This document shows positions 1 to 8,003 of a DNA stretch of 28,046 nucleotides, one piece after another. The translations under genes and the position numbers were made by a program. The first letter of the stretch is position 1. Each line of letters starts with the position of its first letter. The DNA comes from Propionivibrio sp. Lineage in GTDB: Bacteria; Pseudomonadota; Gammaproteobacteria; Burkholderiales; Rhodocyclaceae. The notes under the pieces were generated by a model. The model did no database searches. It worked only from the letters and a program-made list of their open reading frames with translations, and was not told the DNA's origin. Location of the stretch: positions 1-28,046 of the forward strand of contig QKII01000165.1 in the NCBI GenBank assembly GCA_003249625.1. The letters run 5' to 3'.

Positions 1-438
1 CCCGCGCTGAGCGGCGAGGACTGGGATTGCGTCATCGATACCAGTCTGGGTGGTTTCTTCAACGTGGTGCATCCTCTGATCATGCCGTTGGTTCGCCTGA
101 AAAACAGTGGCCGGATCGTGACGCTGGCTTCCGTATCTGGTATCACCGGCAATCGCGGACAGGTTAACTACAGCGCGGCGAAGGCAGGCTTGATCGGCGC
201 GACCAAGGCGCTGGCGGTTGAACTTGCCTCGCGCAGGATCACCGTTAACTGTGTCGCTCCTGGTCTGATCGAGACCGACATGACCAGTGATTTGCCTGTG
301 GCCGAGGCGCTCAAGATGGTTCCGATGAATCGCTTCGGACAGGCGGATGAAGTGGCGGCCGCTGTTGCGTTCCTGATGTCGGACGAAGCGTCATACATAA
401 CGCGCCAGGTGCTGGGTGTGAATGGAGGAGTGATTTGA
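1..438 (+). CDS. fabG: 3-oxoacyl-ACP reductase (FabG/ApeQ-like), 5' end outside window
   Basis: NADPH-dependent short-chain dehydrogenase/reductase that reduces the 3-keto group of an acyl-ACP intermediate. The frame is open from base 1, so the N-terminal Rossmann segment lies outside the window and about 145 C-terminal residues remain. The SDR catalytic features are visible: a serine in TLASVSG, then the YxxxK pair in NYSAAKAG, followed by the family segment ITVNCVAPGLIETDM. The C-terminus (YITRQVLGVNGGVI) is FabG-like and closely resembles the ketoreductase of aryl-polyene clusters. The TGA stop shares one base with the ATG of the next ketosynthase gene, so the two are probably translationally coupled. 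The enzyme type is secure. Assignment to a pigment cluster rather than housekeeping fatty acid synthesis is inferred from the two ketosynthases that follow. Confidence 0.93.
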   Translation, partial: PALSGEDWDCVIDTSLGGFFNVVHPLIMPLVRLKNSGRIVTLASVSGITGNRGQVNYSAAKAGLIGATKALAVELASRRITVNCVAPGLIETDMTSDLPVAEALKMVPMNRFGQADEVAAAVAFLMSDEASYITRQVLGVNGGVI

Positions 439-1673
439 TGAAACGTGTCGTCGTTACCGGCATGGCCGGTATTACCGCATTGGGCGACAATTGGGAGCAG
501 GTGGAAGCAAATTTGCGGCTGCGGCGCAATGCGGTTCGTCGGATGCACGAGTGGGATTACATCGACACCCTCAATACCCGACTCGGCGTTCCCGTCGATG
601 ATTTTCAGGCGCCGAAGCATTATCCCCGGAAAATGATCCGCTCCATGGGGCGGGTTTCGCTGATGTCGGTGCGCGCCAGCGAAATGGCGCTGATCGACGC
701 CGGATTGCTCGATGATCCGTCGATCGGTGACGGACGCATGGGAATCGCCTATGGCTCATCGTCAGGTAGCGTCGATCCGATGCGGGTTTTTGGTCAGATG
801 CTGGAAACCGGCTCGATGCAAGGCGTTACTTCAACCAGCTACATTCAGATGATGTCGCATACGGCGGCGGTCAACGTTGCCCTGTTTTTTGGCCTGAAGG
901 GCCGCGTCATTCCCACGTCCAGTGCCTGTACATCGGGCAGCCAGGGGATCGGCTACGCCTATGAGGCGATCCGTTTCGGCCGCCAGCAGATGATGCTGGC
1001 CGGTGGCGCGGAAGAACTTTCGGCGCCGGGGGCGGCGGTTTTTGACACGCTGTTCGCGACTTCTTGCCGCAACGATACGCCGGAGCTGACACCGCGACCG
1101 TTCGACGCGCAGCGTGACGGCCTCGTCGTCGGCGAAGGCGCGGCCACGCTTGTGCTGGAAGAGTACGAACATGCGAAACAGCGCGGTGCGCGGATTCTGG
1201 CGGAAATTGTCGGGTTTTCCTGTAATTCGGACGGGACGCACATCACCCAGCCAGAATCCTCGACGATGGCCGTCGTTATGCGCCAGGCGCTTGACGATGC
1301 CCGATTGGCGCCGGAAGACATCGCTTACGTCAGTGCGCACGGAACAGCGACCGATCGCGGCGATGTTGCCGAAAGTCAGGCTACGGCCAGCGTGCTCGGG
1401 AACGGCAAGCCAATCAGCTCGATGAAGAGCTATCTCGGTCACACCCTGGGCGCTTGCGGTGCCATCGAAGCGTGGTGGTCCATCGAAATGATGCGCAGAA
1501 AGTGGTTTGCGCCGACCATCAATCTGGCGACCCCGGATCCCGCGTGTGGCGAACTCGATTATCTGGTCGGTGACGGTCGGCAGATCGATGCCGAATATGT
1601 CATGAGCAACAATTTCGCGTTTGGCGGGATCAATACCTCGATCATTCTCAGGCGTATCGATGCGCAGGCGTGA
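438..1673 (+). CDS. Beta-ketoacyl-ACP synthase, FabF-like, aryl-polyene cluster type
   Basis: Condensing enzyme of the thiolase fold that elongates an ACP-bound chain by decarboxylative Claisen condensation. The protein has 411 residues, normal for KAS II-type enzymes. The Cys-His-His triad is intact: C164 in SSACTSG, H301 in SAHGTAT and H335 in YLGHTLGA. The glycine-rich C-terminal motif NNFAFGGINTS is also present. The ATG at 438 was chosen over a TTG three bases upstream because GGAGG at 424-428 is well spaced for it; the ATG overlaps the fabG stop by one base. The sequence around the active site and the SMKSYLGHTLGACGA segment resemble the ketosynthase that follows the ketoreductase in APE clusters (ApeR-like). 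A plain FabF role is the alternative, but the adjacent second ketosynthase makes it less likely. Confidence 0.92.
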   Translation: MKRVVVTGMAGITALGDNWEQVEANLRLRRNAVRRMHEWDYIDTLNTRLGVPVDDFQAPKHYPRKMIRSMGRVSLMSVRASEMALIDAGLLDDPSIGDGRMGIAYGSSSGSVDPMRVFGQMLETGSMQGVTSTSYIQMMSHTAAVNVALFFGLKGRVIPTSSACTSGSQGIGYAYEAIRFGRQQMMLAGGAEELSAPGAAVFDTLFATSCRNDTPELTPRPFDAQRDGLVVGEGAATLVLEEYEHAKQRGARILAEIVGFSCNSDGTHITQPESSTMAVVMRQALDDARLAPEDIAYVSAHGTATDRGDVAESQATASVLGNGKPISSMKSYLGHTLGACGAIEAWWSIEMMRRKWFAPTINLATPDPACGELDYLVGDGRQIDAEYVMSNNFAFGGINTSIILRRIDAQA

Positions 1674-1718
1674 TCGAACAGAACCGATGTACTGCGCCGT
1701 GCCGCCGGGAGGTGTTTC

Positions 1719-2927
1719 GTGAGGCGCGTTGTCGTTACCGGCATGGGCCTGGTTTCCTGTCTGGGCAATGACCTCGGATCGGTTGAACAAGCACTACGCC
1801 ATGGACGGTCGGGAGTGCGGCCGGTGCCCGAGTACGCCGAACTGGGGTTGCGCAGTTGCGTGGCAGGGATTCCTGACGTGGCCGATGAGCCGCCTGTCGA
1901 CCGGAAACTGCGCCGCTTCATGGGGGATGCGCCGCTTTACGCCTACCACGCGGCACGACGGGCGCTGGCCGAGTCCGGTCTCGATGCGGCGCAGCTGACC
2001 AATTCGCGCACGGGCCTCATCGTTGGCTCCGGGGTAGGCTCGCCGTTCGAGCATGTCGCGGCAATCGACAAATTCCGCGAGGCGGGTTTGTCCAAGGTCT
2101 TGCCCTATACGATCCCGCGCGTCATGGGCAGTACGGTGAGTGCGTGTCTGGCGACGGCCTTTGGCATTACGGGCACCAGTTACGCATTGACGTCGGCCTG
2201 CGCGACCTCCGCGCATTGCATCGGCCACGCCGCGGAACTGATTCGCTCCGGTAAACAGGATGTCGTTATTGCTGGCGGCGCCGAGGAGGTCAGCTGGACG
2301 CAGACAGTCCTGTTCGATGCCATGGGTGCATTGTCAACCGCCTATAACGACTCGACAGCTTCGCGGCCGTTTGACAAAGAGCGTGACGGTTTCGTGATCG
2401 CCGGTGGGGCTGGCATTCTTGTCCTTGAGGAACTCGAACACGCCTGCCGGCGCGGCGCCAACATCATTGCCGAGCTTGTCGGGTATGGCGCCTGCAGTGA
2501 TGGGTGCGACATGGTTTCCCCTTCGCCCGATGGTGCGGCCCGCGTCATGCGCTTGGCGCTGGAGGAGGCCGGTGGTTCCGTCGACTACATCAATGCCCAT
2601 GCCACATCGACACCGCTTGGCGATGTCAGCGAGCTAAAGGCGATCGAGACTGTTTTTGGCGATCGCGTACCGCGCATTTCATCGACCAAAGGCTTGACCG
2701 GGCATCCAATCGCCGCGGCAGGCGTGCAGGAAGCCATCTTCTCATTGCTCATGCTGGAGCACGATTTCATCGCCGGATGCGTCAATATCTCCGAACTCGA
2801 TTCGGCCTGCGCCGGCCTGCCGATCATTGTCGAAAGCATCGATTCCCACCTCGATACCGTCATGTCGAACAGTTTCGGATTTGGCGGAACCAACGCCTGT
2901 CTGGTCTTCCGCCGTTACGATTCTTGA
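1719..2927 (+). CDS. Beta-ketoacyl-ACP synthase, FabB (KAS I)-like
   Basis: A second condensing enzyme, of 402 residues and clearly closer to KAS I (FabB) than to its neighbour; TSACATSAHCIG, FDAMGALST, RDGFVIAGG and MSNSFGFGGTNA are all FabB-like. The triad is complete: C161, H294 in NAHATSTP and H329 in LTGHP. The alanine in NAHATS replaces the usual glycine of FabB. The GTG start at 1719 is supported by a GGGAGGTG Shine-Dalgarno sequence at 1708-1715; 45 bases separate it from the previous gene, with no terminator between. FabB normally sits beside fabA in unsaturated fatty acid synthesis. Here it sits beside a ketoreductase and another ketosynthase, which fits an aryl-polyene or related pigment pathway (ApeO/ApeC-like position). 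Because it keeps the cysteine, it is not an obvious inactive chain-length factor. Confidence 0.9.
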   Translation: MRRVVVTGMGLVSCLGNDLGSVEQALRHGRSGVRPVPEYAELGLRSCVAGIPDVADEPPVDRKLRRFMGDAPLYAYHAARRALAESGLDAAQLTNSRTGLIVGSGVGSPFEHVAAIDKFREAGLSKVLPYTIPRVMGSTVSACLATAFGITGTSYALTSACATSAHCIGHAAELIRSGKQDVVIAGGAEEVSWTQTVLFDAMGALSTAYNDSTASRPFDKERDGFVIAGGAGILVLEELEHACRRGANIIAELVGYGACSDGCDMVSPSPDGAARVMRLALEEAGGSVDYINAHATSTPLGDVSELKAIETVFGDRVPRISSTKGLTGHPIAAAGVQEAIFSLLMLEHDFIAGCVNISELDSACAGLPIIVESIDSHLDTVMSNSFGFGGTNACLVFRRYDS

Positions 2928-2940
2928 GGTCCGGATCTCT

Positions 2941-2955
2941 CGGCTCTACGAGCCG
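2941..2955. other. Short inverted repeat between convergent genes
   Basis: CGGCTC-TAC-GAGCCG is a perfect 6-base inverted repeat lying in the 18-base gap between the convergent ketosynthase and methyltransferase genes and reaching into the methyltransferase stop codon region. There is no T-tract on either side, so it is at best a weak terminator hairpin. It may simply be chance in GC-rich sequence. Confidence 0.25.
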
Positions 2956-3578
2956 GCTTTCTCCGCCGTCATCAGGAAAACGGGGTATTCCCGTGTGGGG
3001 CTTCCCTTGGAAATGGTAAATACCGTCGAGAAGGCAACGTTGGTAAACCCCGCTTGTTCTGCCCGTTGCGTCAGTTCCGCCCGCTCGAAGCCGTTGTGTC
3101 CGTCGAATCCCTCGCCATGGAATGAGCCATCCTCCTGGTCGAGGTCAGCGATACACAAGTGGCCGGAGGGTGCCAAGAGCGCGTGCAGTTTTCGCAGGAC
3201 GTCGTCGGTGTCCGGGATGTGATGCAGGGTCATCAGCGAGTAGGCGAGGTCGAATCGCCTTGCCGGTAGCGGGTCGGCCGCCAGGTCGAGGTGGATCGGC
3301 GTCATGTTGGCGATTTTCGCGCTGTCGATCTTGCGGCGCAGCACGTCAAGCATGCCTTCCGAGTTGTCGGCCAGCACGATTTCGCGCAGCGACGATTGCA
3401 GCGCGAAACTGAGCAGGCCCGTACCACAGCCGAATTCGAATCCGCTCATTGCAGAAAGGTCGGAAAAGCGCGCGCGAATGGCGTCGGCGACGGCGCGCGC
3501 ACGCGCGGTTTTCATCGGATCGTCGTCCCAGGTGGCGGCGCGCTGGTCGAAGTCATCGCGGGGGGCGGAATTGCTCAT
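2946..3578 (-). CDS. Class I SAM-dependent methyltransferase
   Basis: Predicted cytosolic methyltransferase of 210 residues with a seven-strand SAM-binding fold. Motif I is EFGCGTGLL near residues 48-56, followed by the acidic ribose-binding segment LADNSEGML near 69-77, and later by the motif SLMTLHHIPD and the post-motif LLAPSGHLCIADLD. It belongs to the broad UbiE/BioC-like methyltransferase_11/25 group; the substrate cannot be read from the sequence. The ATG at 3578 was chosen because the family usually begins just before a segment such as FDQRAATWDDDP; a TTG 33 bases upstream would add eleven residues with no ribosome-binding advantage. It is convergent with the ketosynthase gene and followed upstream, on the same strand, by the DUF1810 gene 42 bases away. 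A link to the pigment cluster is not supported. Confidence 0.85.
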   Translation of the reverse strand: MSNSAPRDDFDQRAATWDDDPMKTARARAVADAIRARFSDLSAMSGFEFGCGTGLLSFALQSSLREIVLADNSEGMLDVLRRKIDSAKIANMTPIHLDLAADPLPARRFDLAYSLMTLHHIPDTDDVLRKLHALLAPSGHLCIADLDQEDGSFHGEGFDGHNGFERAELTQRAEQAGFTNVAFSTVFTISKGSPTREYPVFLMTAEKAGS

Positions 3579-3620
3579 GGCGTTTAGCGGAGGTTGTTGG
3601 AAGCCAGTCAATCTACCAGA

Positions 3621-4055
3621 TCAGCGAAGCCCCTGAACGATGGCGCGAGTGATTTCGTCGCGTTTGCCGGCGCAAAGCGTATCAAGCGCAAGCGAGAATA
3701 CCGACGGCTCTTCCGCCGCGAGCTCGAACAGCGTCATCGACGAGCGGAATTTCATGTCGTCCGGTGTACCGAAGATGCTGTTCAGTGGGCTTCCCACGTG
3801 TGCATTGACCGCTGCTGTGCACACCAGCAGTCGTGTGCCGAGCAACGGATGGGCGAGGTAGGCGCGCGCTTCGTCCTGCCCGCCAAGAGCGTAGTACTGG
3901 GCCATCGGGCTGATCCCCAAGCCGCGAATCTGCGGGAAGATGAACCACATCCAGTGTGAACGCTTACGCCCTGCGTGCAGCTCCGCCAGTACGTTTTCGT
4001 AGACCGGGGCCTGGGCTTCGACAAAACGTGCGAGATCGAAAGGATCGGCTGACAT
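3621..4055 (-). CDS. DUF1810 family protein
   Basis: Small soluble protein of 144 residues of the DUF1810 family, whose function is not established. Diagnostic features are DPFDLARFVEAQ at the N-terminus, RKRSHWMWFIFPQ near residues 30-42, and the segment GLGISPMAQYYAL, with the family-typical LLGTRLLVC and FGTPDDMKFRSSMTLF later. The length is normal for the family. The ATG at 4055 is preferred to a TTG at 4121, which would add 22 residues unlike the family and run into the valS terminator. No signal peptide or membrane segment is visible. It lies downstream of valS but behind a strong terminator, so it probably has its own promoter, which I could not identify. Confidence 0.85.
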   Translation of the reverse strand: MSADPFDLARFVEAQAPVYENVLAELHAGRKRSHWMWFIFPQIRGLGISPMAQYYALGGQDEARAYLAHPLLGTRLLVCTAAVNAHVGSPLNSIFGTPDDMKFRSSMTLFELAAEEPSVFSLALDTLCAGKRDEITRAIVQGLR

Positions 4056-4113
4056 GGCGAACCTCGCGTCATCGGGATGATCTTGAGAATAGTCGAAACA
4101 CTGTCCGACTGGA

Positions 4114-4149
4114 AGAAACAAAAACGCCCCAGGGAATTTCCGGGGCGTT
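4114..4149 (-). terminator. Rho-independent terminator after valS
   Basis: Read on the minus strand, AACGCCCC, an 11-base loop and GGGGCGTT are followed at once by TTTGTTT, giving a strong GC stem plus U-tract. It starts 22 bases after the valS stop codon. The rest of the 4056-4170 gap holds nothing else recognisable. Confidence 0.85.
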
Positions 4150-4170
4150 GGCTGGAGCGGTTGTTGGTGG

Positions 4171-6987
4171 TCAGCGTTTCAGTCGCTCCAGTTGCGGCTT
4201 GAGTTTCTCGACCGTAGCGCTGAAATCGGCGAGGCGTTTCTTTTCCTGCTCGACGACTTGCGCCGGCGCGCGAGCAACGAAGCTCTCGTTGGCCAGTTTC
4301 GCCGTGGCCTTGGCGATCTCGCCTTCGAGTCGCGCGATTTCCTTGGTCAGGCGCTCGGTCTCGGCAGCGACGTCGATCTCGATCTTCAACATCAGGCGGA
4401 TCTCGCCGACGACGGCGATCGGCGCGTTGGCATCCTCTGGCATCTGTTCGACGATCTGCACGTCGGACAGCTTGGCCAGCGCCTTGAGGTAGCCGGCGCA
4501 GCGCTGCAGCACTTCCGTATCGCCGCTGGCAACCAGCGGCACCTTCTGCGCCGGCGAAATATTCATCTCGCCGCGCAGGTTGCGGCAGGCGTAGGCGATG
4601 TCCTTGAGTTGTTGTACCTTGAACTCGCTGGCTTCGTTGAATTTCAGCGAATCGGCTTTCGGGTAGGCGGCGAGCATGATCGACTCGTGCGTCTTGCGTT
4701 GCGCCAGCGGCGCGACGGCCTGCCACAACTCCTCGGTGATGAACGGGATCAGCGGGTGGGCGAGACGAAGAACGGTTTCCAGTACGCGTACCAGCGTGCG
4801 ACGGGTGGCGCGTGCTTCTTCCGGGCTGCCATTCTGGATCTGTACCTTGGCCAGTTCAAGATACCAGTCGCAGAACTCGTCCCAGACGAACTCGTAGATG
4901 GCCCGGGAGAGCAGGTCGAAACGGTAGTCTGCGAAATGCTGCGCTATATCGGCTTCGGTGCGCTGCAGGCGGCTGACGATCCAGCGGTCGGCGAACGAGA
5001 AGCGCAGACCATCCGGGCAGATATCGGGCTGAGCCGCGTCAATGCCGCAATCCTGCCCTTCGGTATTCATCAGCACGAAGCGCGTAGCGTTCCACAGCTT
5101 GTTGCAGAAGTTGCGGTAGCCCTCGCAGCGATGCAGGTCGAACTTGATGTCGCGGCCGGGGCTGGCGAGCGAGAGGAAGGTAAAACGCAGCGCATCGGTA
5201 CCGAACGACGGGATGCCTTCCGGGAACTCCTTGCGCGTGCGCTTTTCGATCTGCTGGGCCTGTTTCGGGTTCATCAGGCCGGTGGTGCGCTTCTTGACCA
5301 GATCCTCGATGCCGATGCCGTCGATCAGGTCGATCGGGTCGAGCACGTTGCCCTTCGACTTGCTCATCTTCTGGCCTTCCGCGTCGCGGATCAGGCCGTG
5401 CACGTAGACGTGCTTGAACGGGATCTTGCCGGTGATGTGCTTGGTCATCATGACCATGCGCGCCACCCAGAAGAAGATGATGTCGAAGCCGGTGACCAGC
5501 ACCGTGGACGGAAGGTACAGGTCGAGCGCCGGGTTCGATTTTTCCGGCCACTCGGGCGTCCAGTCGAGCGTCGAGAACGGCCACAGAGCGGAGGAGTACC
5601 AGGTGTCTAGGACGTCCGGGTCGCGCATCAGCGGGCCGGCGTAACCGATCTTGTCGGCCTGGGCACGCGCTTCATCCTCGTTGTGGGCGACGAAGACTTC
5701 GCCGTTCTCGCCGTACCAGGCCGGAATCTGATGGCCCCACCAGAGCTGCCGCGAGATGCACCAGTCCTGGATGTTGTTCAGCCACTGGTTGTAGGTGTTG
5801 ACCCAGTTTTCCGGCACGAACTTGATCTCGCCGGAAGCGACGCATTCGAGGGCTTTGCCAACGATGCTGGTGCCGTCGGCGCCGGGCTTGCTCATCGCAA
5901 CGAACCACTGGTCGGTGAGCATCGGTTCGATGACGACACCGGTACGGTCGCCGCGCGGCACCTTGAGCTTGTGCTTGTCGGTCTTGACCAGAATGCCGAG
6001 CGCTTCGAGGTCGGCGACGACGGCCTTGCGTGCGTCGAACCGATCCATGCCGCGGTATTTTTCCGGGGCGTTGTCGTTGATCTTGGCGTCCAGCGTCAGG
6101 ATCGAGATGATCGGCAACTTGTGGCGCTGGCCGACCGCATAGTCGTTGAAGTCGTGCGCCGGCGTGACCTTGACGCAGCCGGTGCCGAACTCGAGGTCGA
6201 CGTAGGCGTCGGCGATGATCGGGATCTCACGATCGGTCAATGGCAGTTTCACCATCTTGCCGATCAGGTGCTTGTAGCGTTCATCCTCCGGGTGCACCAT
6301 CACCGCCGTATCGCCGAGCATGGTTTCCGGGCGGGTGGTAGCGACTGTCAACTCGCCTGAGCCGTCGGCCAGCGGATAGCGGATGTGCCACATGAAGCCG
6401 TCTTCTTCCTCGCTCACCACTTCGAGGTCGGAAACGGCGGTATGCAGCACGGGATCCCAGTTCACCAGTCGCTTGCCACGGTAGATCAGACCCTCGTTGT
6501 AGAGGCGCACGAAGGTTTCGGTGACAATCTTCGACAGTCCCGAATCCATCGTGAAGCGCTCGCGCGTCCAGTCCGGCGACGTGCCGAGGCGGCGCATCTG
6601 GCGGGTGATGGTGTTGCCCGAGTACTCTTTCCACTCCCAGACCTTTTCTAGGAATTTCTCGCGACCGAGGTCGTGGCGCGAGATGCCCTGTCCGTCGAGT
6701 TGACGTTCGACGACGATCTGCGTCGCGATACCCGCGTGGTCGGTACCCGGTTGCCATAGCGTGTTATCGCCGCGCATGCGGTGGTAGCGCGTCAGCGCGT
6801 CCATGATCGCCTGGTTGAAGCCATGCCCCATGTGCAACGTGCCGGTGACGTTCGGTGGCGGCAGCAGAATGCAGAAAGCGTCGGATTTGTTAGCGTCGAG
6901 GCCGGCGGCAAAATAGCCCTTGGCCTCCCAGTCGGGGTACCAGCGACGTTCGATGTCGGCCGGCTCAAAGCTCTTGGCGAGTTCCAT
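4171..6987 (-). CDS. valS: Valyl-tRNA synthetase
   Basis: Class Ia aminoacyl-tRNA synthetase that charges tRNA-Val and edits mis-activated threonine. The protein has 938 residues, the usual length. The HIGH signature appears as HMGH (residues 52-55) after PPPNVTGTL, and the KMSKS loop is at residues 540-544 within [10 protein letters not shown]. The CP1 editing domain lies between them ([13 protein letters not shown] and the [12 protein letters not shown] segment). The C-terminus is the typical coiled-coil arm, rich in Glu, Lys and Arg and ending [10 protein letters not shown]. The ATG at 6987 (MELAKSFEP) is the family start; a TTG at 7002 is less likely. The gene is preceded by a perfect TATAAT at 7033-7038 on the same strand and ended by the terminator above. 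It lies downstream of pepA-holC and an unnamed gene, and may be partly read through from them. Confidence 0.98.
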   Translation of the reverse strand: MELAKSFEPADIERRWYPDWEAKGYFAAGLDANKSDAFCILLPPPNVTGTLHMGHGFNQAIMDALTRYHRMRGDNTLWQPGTDHAGIATQIVVERQLDGQGISRHDLGREKFLEKVWEWKEYSGNTITRQMRRLGTSPDWTRERFTMDSGLSKIVTETFVRLYNEGLIYRGKRLVNWDPVLHTAVSDLEVVSEEEDGFMWHIRYPLADGSGELTVATTRPETMLGDTAVMVHPEDERYKHLIGKMVKLPLTDREIPIIADAYVDLEFGTGCVKVTPAHDFNDYAVGQRHKLPIISILTLDAKINDNAPEKYRGMDRFDARKAVVADLEALGILVKTDKHKLKVPRGDRTGVVIEPMLTDQWFVAMSKPGADGTSIVGKALECVASGEIKFVPENWVNTYNQWLNNIQDWCISRQLWWGHQIPAWYGENGEVFVAHNEDEARAQADKIGYAGPLMRDPDVLDTWYSSALWPFSTLDWTPEWPEKSNPALDLYLPSTVLVTGFDIIFFWVARMVMMTKHITGKIPFKHVYVHGLIRDAEGQKMSKSKGNVLDPIDLIDGIGIEDLVKKRTTGLMNPKQAQQIEKRTRKEFPEGIPSFGTDALRFTFLSLASPGRDIKFDLHRCEGYRNFCNKLWNATRFVLMNTEGQDCGIDAAQPDICPDGLRFSFADRWIVSRLQRTEADIAQHFADYRFDLLSRAIYEFVWDEFCDWYLELAKVQIQNGSPEEARATRRTLVRVLETVLRLAHPLIPFITEELWQAVAPLAQRKTHESIMLAAYPKADSLKFNEASEFKVQQLKDIAYACRNLRGEMNISPAQKVPLVASGDTEVLQRCAGYLKALAKLSDVQIVEQMPEDANAPIAVVGEIRLMLKIEIDVAAETERLTKEIARLEGEIAKATAKLANESFVARAPAQVVEQEKKRLADFSATVEKLKPQLERLKR

Positions 6988-7032
6988 AGGATCGGTACGC
7001 AACGGAGGCGGTGATGGTGAGAGAAACGCGCG

Positions 7033-7038
7033 ATTATA
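7033..7038 (-). promoter_or_regulatory. valS: Candidate -10 box of a valS promoter
   Basis: The minus strand carries TATAAT (consensus) 46 bases upstream of the valS ATG. A good -35 box is not visible: 17 bases upstream reads CGGAAC. The promoter may be weak or activator-dependent, but its place in the only non-coding gap (6988-7089) before valS supports it. Confidence 0.45.
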
Positions 7039-7061
7039 CCGGATGGCGTTGGCCGGTTCCG

Positions 7062-7102
7062 CGATTGGAAGGGCTTGCCTGCGGCAAGCTTAGCGCCAAT
7101 CG
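7062..7102 (-). terminator. Nested hairpin at the 3' end of the gene upstream of valS
   Basis: Two nested perfect inverted repeats: outer arms CGATTGG (7062-7068) and CCAATCG (7096-7102), inner arms GCTTGCC (7073-7079) and GGCAAGC (7083-7089) around a TGC loop. The stop codon of the upstream gene lies inside. No T-tract follows, so termination would be incomplete or Rho-assisted; an RNA-stability or processing role is equally possible. Confidence 0.4.
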
Positions 7103-7578
7103 TCGGTGGGGTCTTTGATGCCTTCGGTGCCTTCGAGCGGGAGGTTCAGTTGTTTGCGTTGCGCGATGTATTCGCGCAGGGCGGTTTCCATCGTTGCCGT
7201 GATGCCGTTGCGCAGTTCGGTTCCGGCATTCAGCAGCGTTGCCTCGATGAGGGTCGGCAATTCGTAGGCCATTTGCTCCGCGATGGCGCGGGCCATGTCA
7301 GCGGCCAGTTCTTCTATACGGGCCTCCACGGCGATCATCGGGTCGTCAGCGGGAGATTCGACCGGTTCGGTCGTGTCGAGCACTTCCGCTTCGGGTGGGG
7401 CGTCCGGGGCGACTACCTCGGTGAGGACCGGAATGTCTTCTTCTTCGAGATCAAGCGCTACCGGAACGGTATCGATGTCGAGCTGGGATTCCTGCTTTAC
7501 CGCCAGGAAACTCCTTCTGCGACGACCATGCAATGCGTGGATTACGGGATTATCGGAAAAGTCGTCCTGAGTACTCAT
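7090..7578 (-). CDS. Hypothetical acidic protein between holC and valS (DUF2486-like)
   Basis: Protein of 162 residues without an assigned function. Its position between holC and valS is that of the small DUF2486-type proteins of betaproteobacteria, but I make the family call from context and overall look only. The N-terminus (DDFSDNPVIHALHGRRRRSFLA) is basic. The middle, about residues 30-80, is acidic and proline-rich, probably disordered. A helical segment from about 83 to 140 (ARIEELAADMARAIAEQM) could form a coiled coil. No signal peptide or membrane helix is seen. The ATG overlaps the holC stop as ATGA, so translation is coupled to holC. An accessory role with the DNA polymerase clamp-loader chi subunit is possible but unproven. 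Confidence 0.75.
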   Translation of the reverse strand: MSTQDDFSDNPVIHALHGRRRRSFLAVKQESQLDIDTVPVALDLEEEDIPVLTEVVAPDAPPEAEVLDTTEPVESPADDPMIAVEARIEELAADMARAIAEQMAYELPTLIEATLLNAGTELRNGITATMETALREYIAQRKQLNLPLEGTEGIKDPTDDWR

Positions 7579-8003
7579 GCGGTCTTCTCCGCGAGGTCGA
7601 AATACTGGATGGCGTAGCCGCGGTCCTTGTAGAACTTGACACGTGCGCGTGCCGATTGACGCTCGTTTTCCTCTTGCCCGACGACCTCGATGACGCTGGT
7701 GAACCGGGAGAATCCGGGCGGAACTTCCTCGGACAGGTTGATCAGGCGCTCATGCTGCTGGGCCGATTCCGGGTCGCCGGTAATGATTACCGGCGTTTCG
7801 CTGGCCAGAGGCGATGAACTGCTGACGTGCGGGATGAAGCCGGTCGGAGGCTGGAGCCATAACTGGCGGTCGAGCGCGCCAGCAAGGTGGGATTCCGGGG
7901 CATACACCAACACGGGTTTGCGTTGCCGGTAGGCCTTGCCGATCAGCGCCGCGATGGCCGCAATGCGGTCTGCGGCGTTGTGGTAGAAGAAAACCTGCGT
8001 CAA
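7575..8003 (-). CDS. holC: DNA polymerase III chi subunit
   Basis: Chi subunit of the replicative polymerase clamp loader, which links the gamma complex through psi to single-strand binding protein. The protein has 142 residues, as expected. Family features are the N-terminal VFFYHNAADRIAAIAALIGKAY, the segment PVLVYAPE, and a LWLQPPTGFIPHV stretch, with VIEVVGQEE and ARVKFYKDRGYAIQYFDL at the C-terminus. No ATG exists near the family start. A TTG at 8001-8003 overlaps the pepA stop as TTGA and is preceded by AGGGA at good spacing, so I take it as the start. Longer in-frame extensions run through pepA and are unlikely. The stop overlaps the next ATG as ATGA. Confidence 0.93.
   Translation of the reverse strand: MTQVFFYHNAADRIAAIAALIGKAYRQRKPVLVYAPESHLAGALDRQLWLQPPTGFIPHVSSSSPLASETPVIITGDPESAQQHERLINLSEEVPPGFSRFTSVIEVVGQEENERQSARARVKFYKDRGYAIQYFDLAEKTA

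Noticed and set aside
831..1790. Open frame of 319 codons on the minus strand opposite the first ketosynthase
   Set aside because: Antisense shadow; no family similarity and no ribosome-binding site tied to a sensible start.
4192..5610. Open frame of 472 codons on the plus strand opposite valS
   Set aside because: Antisense to valS throughout. The protein is rich in Asp, Glu, Leu and Val, as expected from reverse reading, and has no motif.
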